15,427 nt of DNA from Thalassiosira profunda (lineage: Eukaryota > Bacillariophyta > Thalassiosirophyceae > Thalassiosirales > Thalassiosiraceae): assembly GCA_036939355.1 (NCBI GenBank), contig JALLAP010000278.1, forward strand, positions 1-15,427. Direction: 5' to 3'. Below, piece after piece: positions 7,736-14,485 of the stretch (position 1 is its first letter; each line of letters opens with the position of its first letter). Position numbers and translations under genes: made by a program. The notes under the pieces are model-generated. The model was not told where the DNA came from and did not search any database. It worked only from the letters and a program-made list of their open reading frames with translations.

Positions 7736-9544
7736 ATGCAACTGGATGCAATGGCCGCAACATTTGAGACATCACAAGGTGCATCATCGCAGGGTGATGG
7801 TGCACCCAGCAACCCCCTTCCGCCCGAAATAATCCGCGCCGAGCTCGCCGCCGCGGCCAAGCTCCGCATCTCCGCCGCCGAGGAGCGGGTGGACGCCTCA
7901 TTGCAACTGCTGGAGCAGGCGAAGGCGCAGGTGGCCGCCTCGCGGAAAGAATTGGCGGAAGCGAGAGAATATTTGCAACGGTTGGAGGAGGGGGGTGGCG
8001 ACGCCAACGTGAGCAGTGATGGCGCGATTGAGGAGGAAGGCGGAGCTATTGATGAGAAGGGGACGTCAGCAGCCGCCGCCGCTGCTGCAATATCACACAA
8101 GGCAGACTCCGCGGACGATGTGACAAGCCTGACGGAGGATCGCGGGGCAGAAGATGAGGCGTATGGCGAAACGGCGGTTTTGAAGGCAGCGGCAGCAGCT
8201 GTGGCGGCCGCAGTAATATCGAGCAAGGGCAACTTGGAGGAAGATGATGAGTTGACGACCAGCTTGGCCGAGGAGATTGAAGGGGAAACTGCAGAGGCCG
8301 CGGGGGCGGCGGGGGCAATTGCAATTGTTCGGACTGTCAGCACGGATGACGAAGCTTCAGAGGAGGAAGTTGTAGAGGATGATGACACTTCAGAGGAAAA
8401 GGATGTAAGAGGAGATGATACAGTCAAAGAGTTGCTAGGGAAAGCAGCGGCTTTGCTTGCAGTGTCCGGGATTGAGGGCGAAAGCGATGCACCGGAAGCA
8501 AGCCCGGAAATGGAGAAATATGACGAAAACAAGAGCCCACAAATGCTCTCTCCCCAAGAGGAGGCATCGCACGATGGCTTTTGGGGACGGCCGCTCGTGC
8601 GCCGGTCGCTGAGCTGCGTCGACGAGAATGCATCAGAAAAAGAAGCAACTGGGGAAGAGGGCGAAAGCGAGGCGTCCGAAGCGAGCCTGGAGCATGAAGA
8701 GGATGCACCCGAGAGCAAACGAAGGATCTCCTGGAAAGATGTGGCAGTGTACGACGACTTGTTCCAAATGAACCACCGGAAGGACTCACAGGTGCGTCCA
8801 CTGGTGCATCGCAATTCGAGTGGCATCGGCGAGAGAATCGCTGTAAGTACAGACAACAGGGAGGCGGAGGACGACCATCAGAGCCAAGGAGGAATTAGCA
8901 TTTCTTCTCGGTCAACCTTGACGGTGGATAGGACGCCCGCCAGAGTGATAAACAGCAAAGAGATCGAAGTGCAGGGCTGCGGCGTGCCTGCAGTCAACGG
9001 CAAATACCACCGCTTCGAGGAACGGGACGGCGTCGCCGCCTACGCCAAGATTGGCCAATGGGAAGGAAAGGAGGTCATGTTCTACATCGGACGGTGGCGG
9101 GCGAACAACGGGACGCGCAAATGGTACATTACATGCACCTGGGACGGTGAGGAGGGGAAGCGTCCAACGCAGCTGGCGTTCTACGTCGCCTACTCTGTCC
9201 GAAAATTCAGCCATCCGCCCGAGAAGGGCTGGATGGTGGTCCCGCAGGGGAAGGAATTCTTCCTCTCGCCCTCATACGAGGGGAGGGGGCTGGACCCGGC
9301 TCCGGTGGTCACTGTGGAGCCGGATCTCCAGGACCCCGCCAGCGTCAATTGGAGGAAGGCAAAGTTGGGCGTGCGGATTGCTTGCGCCGTGACAGCGTCG
9401 TCGAGCCAGGCGAGCGCGGGCTCGGGCCGGAGGAGGCGAGAGAGCGAGAATCGGAGCACAGGGAGCATATCTACGAAGGATAGGGATCACCACATCGAGA
9501 ATCCAGTATATCTGCCACCATCTTTGCTGGAAATCAAACGATGA
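7736..9544 (+). CDS. Acidic Ala-rich coiled-coil protein with a C-terminal NGxY/Trp module, function unknown
   Basis: One open frame of 602 residues from ATG 7736. A second in-frame ATG at 7751 is an equally possible start. Residues 31-85 are a strong amphipathic helix or coiled coil (EIIRAELAAAAKLRISAAEE onward). Residues 86-350 are acidic with Ala-rich blocks, probably disordered. Two near-copies of a basic Ser-containing motif, RPLVRRSLS (285-293) and RPLVHRNSS (354-361), look like kinase sites (RxxS). Residues 405-530 form the only compact-looking part: IEVQGCGVPAVNGKYHRFEE, then FYIGRWRANNGTRKWYITCT and PPEKGWMVV. This G-x-G-x5-NGxY followed by Trp-rich strands recalls a short beta module common in protist proteins, which I cannot name with certainty. 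The tail (530-602) is basic and Ser-rich. A GTAAGT at 8843 lies in the frame, but no acceptor is convincing, so I keep it unspliced. No enzyme motif is visible. Confidence 0.75.
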   Translation: MQLDAMAATFETSQGASSQGDGAPSNPLPPEIIRAELAAAAKLRISAAEERVDASLQLLEQAKAQVAASRKELAEAREYLQRLEEGGGDANVSSDGAIEEEGGAIDEKGTSAAAAAAAISHKADSADDVTSLTEDRGAEDEAYGETAVLKAAAAAVAAAVISSKGNLEEDDELTTSLAEEIEGETAEAAGAAGAIAIVRTVSTDDEASEEEVVEDDDTSEEKDVRGDDTVKELLGKAAALLAVSGIEGESDAPEASPEMEKYDENKSPQMLSPQEEASHDGFWGRPLVRRSLSCVDENASEKEATGEEGESEASEASLEHEEDAPESKRRISWKDVAVYDDLFQMNHRKDSQVRPLVHRNSSGIGERIAVSTDNREAEDDHQSQGGISISSRSTLTVDRTPARVINSKEIEVQGCGVPAVNGKYHRFEERDGVAAYAKIGQWEGKEVMFYIGRWRANNGTRKWYITCTWDGEEGKRPTQLAFYVAYSVRKFSHPPEKGWMVVPQGKEFFLSPSYEGRGLDPAPVVTVEPDLQDPASVNWRKAKLGVRIACAVTASSSQASAGSGRRRRESENRSTGSISTKDRDHHIENPVYLPPSLLEIKR

Positions 9545-9636
9545 TTCCAGAGATGCAGGCAATAATATGTACAAATGGCCTCAATTTATGTACAAACTCT
9601 GACGGGTGCATGCACCATCATCCAGGCCTCTCCCTT
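9545..9636. other. Short convergent spacer
   Basis: These 92 bp lie between the stops of the plus-strand coiled-coil gene and the minus-strand RNase T2 gene. No named signal is visible. The two transcripts probably overlap at their 3' ends. Confidence 0.55.
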
Positions 9637-10606
9637 CTATGCAACCGCCGTGGGAACCTTCGCGCCAAACGAGGCAATTTTGATCTCGTCCTCCCCGCAA
9701 GAATCCTCCTTCAACACCGATTCTGGACACTTGACCCTCGCCCCCACCGCTCCCCCCTCCGCCTTCTCGAAACAAACCCGAATCTCCGACAGGTAGGAAT
9801 TGTTGCACGCGAATACCGCCCCTTCCTCCCCGTATCCCGCCATCAAATCCGTTCGTTTGACTGTCGATCCGTACTTCTCCTTCACGACGGAGGGGGTGGG
9901 GAGCAGCAAATTCAGCGCCGTGGAGAAGTATTCATGTTGATTTAGCCCTGAGCACGTGCCGTGCTTCGTCCACTCGTGCGCCCAAAAGGATTCGTGGCCC
10001 GGAGATGCGGGCGGGGACTTTACGTTGGGCCACCTCTCCGAAAGCTCGTCCGACAAATCTTCGAGGAGAGCGACGTCCAGCTTTTCGTTGGAGCACATGG
10101 AGGGCCACGTGCCGTCGTCCCTCTGGAGAACATCAGTGCATGTGGGATATCGGATGTGTTAGACACATAATAGATCGCAAGAAATAGACGCTAAGGAGCA
10201 ATCAGCAACTCACGTTGGGCCACAACCCGTGAATGGTCAGCTGCCCCTCCCACGCCTCCTCGAATTGGCGGCACCCCGCGAACTTCTCGTTGTTCTCCCG
10301 GCAGAATTCGGGTTGATAGGACATACTGTACACGTAATTGTCGTAGCTGTTGTCGACCGCGTTCCCCTGCGAGTCCGAGCTGTCGTGATATTGCTTCTTG
10401 CCGCCGCGGTGACCGTGGTGGCGGTGCTCGAGGGAGACGCCGCCGTCCTCTGCAGCTGCAGCGCCGTCGACGCCACCACCGTGCGCCAAAAAATTGTGGC
10501 CGCCGCGAAGTTTTGCAATGGCCCCGGCGAGGCACGTGACAAATAGGAGCAGGAGCGCGGGCGTCGCCATCGCCGCGCGGGCGTGTCGCGAGGACCGGGG
10601 GCTCAT
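9637..10606 (-). CDS. Secreted RNase T2-family endoribonuclease, two exons
   Basis: Exon 1 is 10606-10214 and exon 2 is 10122-9637 (stop 9639-9637), giving 292 residues. The first in-frame ATG is at 10606. An ATG at 10570 would give the tighter signal peptide MATPALLLLFVTCLAGAIA. Both active-site blocks of the family are present: CAS I, LTIHGLWPN, with His126, and CAS II, FWAHEWTKHGTC, with Glu181, Lys184 and His185. These match the His/Glu/Lys/His set of RNase T2 enzymes, which cleave single-stranded RNA through a 2',3'-cyclic phosphate. Cysteines near SYQPEFC, FAGC, SMC, GTC, FAC and VC fit the disulfide-rich fold. Between the signal peptide and the catalytic core is an unusual stretch of about 60 residues rich in Gly and His (LEHRHHGHRGGKK). 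The signal peptide points to secretion or a lysosome-like vacuole. Likely roles are RNA and phosphate scavenging or rRNA turnover. Confidence 0.92.
10123..10213 (-). other. Intron of the RNase T2 gene (91 bp)
   Basis: On the minus strand the donor is GTGAGT directly after HGLWPN (first base at 10213) and the acceptor is TTCTCCAG ending at 10123. A CTAAC-like branch motif lies inside. The join is phase 0 and produces HGLWPNRDDGTWPSMC, the expected continuation of the CAS I region, so the two open frames belong to one gene. Confidence 0.9.
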
Positions 10607-12044
10607 CGCGGAAGGCCTGGGGAAGACGTGGGAGAGCCGCCGCGGCGCGTACACGTGCTTGGTTCTTGGTTTGTGTTGACGCTTCCTTTTTTTTTGCTTG
10701 CAAGAACTTTGAACCGAATTTCACGCGTGTCACATGTAGTGCATCACGTGATAATCCGGCGATCTTTAGCGACGATTTCCGACAGAATCGATTCACTAAC
10801 TGAGACAGGTCATTAATCGGGGTCACAAGACATTCCCTTCAAGAACACAATCGAAGTCGAATCGGTTCTCAAAAATCTCAAAAATGCGTTGGGCTCGATG
10901 CACTCGGACAGCGGTTCTTGACGCGTCTTTTCCTCGACCTTCTTTTTACCCCTTGGGTTGACAAAGATACCTCCAAGAACCAAGAATATCAAACAACTAA
11001 AGTAGTGGGGATATCGCTAGCTAGATGTTACGATCCCAGGAAAATAAAGTTATGAGTATCTAAGAGTTCTTTTTTACACCCAGGCCAGAAGTATCATTCA
11101 GTGCACCTCACCCCAACAAAAAATCCGCCCGCGCAACAAAGTGGCCCCGTAGGTAGATCGGCCCACACCTACCACATGCTCCCGCCGCTCACCTGCGCCT
11201 GGCTGCCAAACTCGTGAACCATCCCACCGCCCCACTGCCCTCGACAAGTCCATCGATTCACCAGGGCGCTCATTTTCTCCCCCTTCATACCGCCGCAGCT
11301 CCTCGCTTCCTTCTGCACCAATTTGCATCAATCACGAAATAATCGTGCCGGGGTCCCCAAGCCGAAGGTGAGACATCCCGTAAGACCCTTTGGTCTTGCC
11401 ATGGGACCGGCAGTGGCGGGCGGTGCCTCCGGCGCGGTGGCTTGGCGATGGTCGGGCCGAGACCGGGGCGAGGGGCCGTCGCATATTTTTTTTTGCAACT
11501 CTCTCGGGGGCTCGTTGTCCGTGCGCGCTCGTATGGGCGTTCTGCCGAGGTTCCACTGCGCCTCGGGGGCTGCGTTTGTTGCTCTGGCTATATTGGCTGG
11601 CCATCCATTTGTTTGGGGAGGATATTCCGTTGGTTTGGGAGAGCATCTATTAGGTGCATGTCGATGTGCACATGATGTGTCTCGTTTTTTTAGGGTGGGA
11701 TACCCTGCCTCTTGGGCTCATAGTTGATGTGTCCAGCTCCATTTGCGTTTGCAATTGGGCCCAGCTGTTTGAGTTGGTCTCCCTGGGATCGTTGTTCTTT
11801 GGGGGATACCTGCTCAGCATAATTTGGGCCTTGGGGGATATCCGTGAATTCCTGAAATCTGACAGCATTCATGGTTTCACACCAACTCAGCTCCAAAGCA
11901 TCTTCCCTCTAGAACCAAAGAGGAACTGAAACGCCAACACTGAGCTTTCAAGGATACGATCCCAAACCATTATGTCCACCACCGCAANCAAAGAGGAACT
12001 GAAACGCCAACACTGAGCTTTCAAGGATACGATCCCAAACCATT
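10607..12044. other. 1.4-kb region without a supportable gene; divergent promoters of RNase T2 and the DUF6824 gene
   Basis: The region separates the head-to-head RNase T2 (minus) and DUF6824 (plus) genes. Open frames at 11323-11727 (+), 11654-11929 (+) and 11332-11646 (-) overlap each other and show no family motif, so I do not call them. Near the RNase T2 start there is a 9-T run (10687-10695) and a palindromic CACGTG (10745-10750). Near the DUF6824 start, a pyrimidine tract ending in CTCTAG at 11912 looks like a splice acceptor. Together with GTGAGA at 11368 or GTAAGA at 11380, it could bound a long 5'-UTR intron. I found no tRNA-like structure. Confidence 0.5.
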
Positions 12045-12060
12045 ATGTCCACCACCGCAA
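11916..12060 (+). repeat. 72-bp duplication flanking N at 11988 (unmerged contig overlap)
   Basis: Bases 11916-11987 and 11989-12060 are identical over 72 bp and are separated by a single N. The block covers the end of the leader and the first codons of the DUF6824 gene, so the ATG appears twice (11972 and 12045). Two further 72-bp/N/72-bp blocks lie in the same gene, so this is best read as an assembly join and not a real tandem repeat. Confidence 0.9.
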
Positions 12061-14354
12061 CAATGAACTACCTTACCACCAACATTGCCAACCCCGGGCC
12101 CAACGATATCTTGTGCGGCCGGGGAGGGGGCACGAACGCCCACTCGGGCAACATCAAGTTCCGCAAGCTTGTGGCTGCCCACAAACTGCGCTACCTCGCC
12201 GCCAACAAGAGCGACAAGCCGGGGGTGGCCCGGGACGTCGTCCGGGAATGGCGCTCCATGGACCCTCCCGGTCGCTTCCTGGCCAAGGTCGACGGCACCA
12301 AGCGAACTCCCGCCTACCCCGCCTCCAACAACGACAAGTCGGTCTTGTGGTACGACGTGGGCGACAAGAAGGCCCGCGAGAAGGCCTCCCAGTGCCTGCG
12401 CGAGCGGAACGGGGCCGCCAACGAGGCCGTGGCGGCGCTCGTCAAGACCGTCACGGCGAGTGGGGAGGCGTGCCCGGAAGATTATGCCACGCTCATGAAC
12501 AAGGCGGCGCTGGTCAAGGCGCAGAACGATCTGACGATCCAGCAGCAGCACGAGATGATTCGGATGGGGCACGCCCAGCAGAGCCACATGCAGCAGGGAG
12601 GCATGATGGGAGGCATGGGAGGATCCAACATGGGCCAGGAGCCGTTCGGGATGCAGGCGCCGTCGGGGAGCACCGAGGACGACCTCATCGAGGCCGAGAT
12701 CCAGCGCCTATTGCAGCAACGGCAGCAGCAGCTCATGTCCGGGGGAGGGCTGGCGGGCGGGGGCTACACTGGCGAGCAGCAGCAAATGCCGCTGAATCAG
12801 AGCAACGGCAGCCGTCGCGGATCCGCGAATGACGGCCGGCAAAACAAGGAGAACCCCAACGCTCCCAAGGCATACATGGGCGAGGAGAACGTCATGCGCG
12901 AGTACGAGCAGCTCATGCAGAAGCAGCGTGAGCTGAACATGATGATGGGCGGCAGCGGCGGGTTCATGGACCAGCAGCAAATGATGATGAACCAGCAAGG
13001 CATGGGGATGAATGGTATGCAAGGCATGGGGATGAATCAAATGTCGATGCAGGGCCAAATGAATCAGATGAATATGATGATGCAAGGCGGCATGGACAAC
13101 ACTTATGGAGGTGGGATGCCGAACCAAGTGCAGTCGAACCCCAATCCCGACGCTGCGAAGGACTACATGGCCCGGCTGCGCATGCTGCGCCAGGGAGGCG
13201 ACGCGGGAGGGGGTGGCAACCAGGGTGGCATGGCGANACATGGCCCGGCTGCGCATGCTGCGCCAGGGAGGCGACGCGGGAGGGGGTGGCAATCAGGGTG
13301 GCATGGCGAACAGCAACAACATGCCCGAACAGGCGTACTCCATCGGCAGGAACAACGCCGGCAGCAGTAGCAATGGCAAGGACTTTACCATCGAGGAGTA
13401 CCAGGCCTCGCTGCAACAGTTCCTCTCCCACAACGACGACCTCGGCGGCCGTAACAACTCCATGATGTCGAAGAACACCCAGCACGCCGGGAACCTGAGC
13501 TCGAACGCCTATGGCAATGGCGGCGGCATGATGAGCAACAGCGGCGGAATGATGGGCACCACCATCCAGTGCATCCAGGTGCCGACCAACCTCGAGGACG
13601 GAAAGGGGACCAAGCGCGGCCGACGCCGCTCGGTGGACGACATGGACCTCCCCACAGGGCGGAACACATTCCAGTCCGGGGATTCCATGGGCGATACGGA
13701 CATCCGCGGCACGTTCCGCAGCGTCGACACCCTCGACATGATGAGCATCGGCAACTCCATCAACGACATCATCGAGGACGACGCGAGGAAGAATCCAGAC
13801 GCTGCCAAGCAGTACCTCCGACGACTGTCGACCGGGTCCGGAAAGATGGGCCTGAAGGATTTCGCCTTCCTCCCCNGCCAAGCAGTACCTCCGACGACTG
13901 TCGACCGGGTCCGGAAAGATGGGCCTGAAGGATTTTGCCTTCCTCCCCGGCCAGACGGTCGAGATCAAGACCATGGATCACGGGAGGGGTAGCGGGGGCG
14001 GGCTGAGGAAGAAGAAACAGTATCAGCAAGGGGGAACGTCTCAGGCGGTCGGGACGACGCTCAGCGTCCAGACGAAGGGGTGCGATGGACCCTCGAACGG
14101 AGGGATGGGAGGCCTCAGGGGAAGCCAGCTGTCGATGGATCTCCGGCTGGACGACAAGGACGACGGGTCGAGGATGTCGTTTGGGAACATGTGAGTTTCA
14201 TGTGCTGTTTTCCTCGCGCTTCTTGTATCGACCCTCGCTCAACCAAACGCTGACTGCCTCTTCCCACAGGTCCATCATGTCGGATATGACTGACTTTCAA
14301 GAGACATTGGCGAAGATGCAGAACGATACTTTTCCATCAACGGTGGGGGTCTGA
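12045..14354 (+). CDS. DUF6824-domain Gln/Met/Gly-rich protein, frame broken by assembly joins
   Basis: Start ATG 12045, stop TGA 14352-14354. The sequence as given shifts frame twice, at N 13237 and N 13876. Counting each 72-bp duplicate once and dropping the N, the coding segments 12045-13164, 13238-13803, 13877-14190 and 14270-14354 total 2085 nt, exactly 695 codons (694 residues). Residues 19-125 form the N-terminal domain (NDILCGRGGGTNAHSGNIKF, then WYDVGDKKAREKASQCLRER), known from memory as DUF6824 and greatly expanded in diatoms. Its role is unproven; it is often annotated as possibly DNA-binding or regulatory. The rest is low complexity, rich in Gln, Met, Gly and Asn and prion-like, with an EAEIQRLLQQRQQQL helix. 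Three spaced motifs of the form NP(N/D)A(P/A)KxY follow, each leading into a helix, and a conserved-looking C-terminus SIMSDMTDFQETLAKMQ. I see no signal peptide or membrane segment. A nuclear or cytoplasmic regulator is likely, but this is inference. Confidence 0.85.
13165..13309 (+). repeat. 72-bp duplication flanking N at 13237 (unmerged contig overlap)
   Basis: Bases 13165-13236 and 13238-13309 match over 72 bp except for one C/T difference (13220 versus 13293). The difference is a synonymous AAC/AAT Asn codon. The copy plus N is 73 bp and therefore shifts the DUF6824 frame by one. It is best explained as two overlapping contig ends, probably from different alleles. Confidence 0.92.
13804..13948 (+). 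repeat. 72-bp duplication flanking N at 13876 (unmerged contig overlap)
   Basis: Bases 13804-13875 and 13877-13948 match over 72 bp except for one C/T difference (13863 versus 13936), a synonymous TTC/TTT Phe codon. Together with the previous block it moves the frame twice. Collapsing it restores KDFAFLPGQTVEIK in the DUF6824 protein. Confidence 0.92.
14191..14269 (+). other. Intron of the DUF6824 gene (79 bp)
   Basis: Donor GTGAGT at 14191 and acceptor TTCCCACAG ending at 14269. The join re-forms an ATG (Met) codon and gives SFGNMSIMSDMTDFQ, adding 27 residues before the TGA at 14352. Without splicing, the frame ends at once at the TGA of the donor (FGNM then stop), so retention would remove the acidic C-terminal tail. 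Confidence 0.85.
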
Positions 14355-14485
14355 AGCTGCCGAAAGATTCAGTTTTGGAGACTGCCTGCAAGTGATGTCC
14401 AAGAGCAGAGGCGAACGACAAGAATATTCCAGCCTTGCTCGATAGTGAGACTCATACATAAGGCTAACAGAAATGGAACCCAATC
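14355..14485. other. Convergent spacer
   Basis: These 131 bp lie between the stop of the DUF6824 gene and the stop of the minus-strand Mei2-like gene. They must hold both 3' ends. No clear signal is visible. Confidence 0.55.

Noticed and set aside
7729..8856. 375-codon Ser/Ala-rich frame antisense to the coiled-coil gene
   Set aside because: It is a mirror of the acidic Glu/Ala-rich codons of the plus strand. It has no motif, and the plus-strand frame continues far beyond it into a structured module.
8843..8931. Possible intron in the coiled-coil gene, donor GTAAGT at 8843 with AG at 8898 or 8931
   Set aside because: The frame is open through it, and both nearby acceptors give lengths that are not multiples of three and would break the following NGxY module.
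10191..10826. 211-codon minus-strand frame overlapping exon 1 of the RNase T2 gene
   Set aside because: It is an Arg/Pro-rich shadow of the RNase T2 exon in another frame. The true frame holds the signal peptide and the HGLW active-site motif.
10831..10920. TTCAAGAAC and GTTCTTGA elements as possible heat-shock elements
   Set aside because: They are single two-unit matches that are expected by chance in this length. Nothing else supports heat-shock control.
11043..11048. AATAAA as a polyadenylation signal
   Set aside because: No plus-strand gene ends near it, so there is no transcript that it would terminate.
10700..11100. Search for tRNA or other structured RNA in the gap
   Set aside because: I found no cloverleaf arms or convincing B-box promoter sequence.
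11323..11929. Plus-strand open frames of 134 and 91 codons, and a minus-strand frame of 104 codons, in the gap before the DUF6824 gene
   Set aside because: They overlap each other on both strands and are rich in Trp, Cys and Arg without any family motif. They lie where a leader or 5'-UTR intron is expected.
13165..13309. A true tandem repeat encoding a repeated MARLRMLRQGGD segment
   Set aside because: The copy is separated by an N and shifts the frame. The same 72-bp geometry recurs at two other sites, and counting one copy restores the frame.
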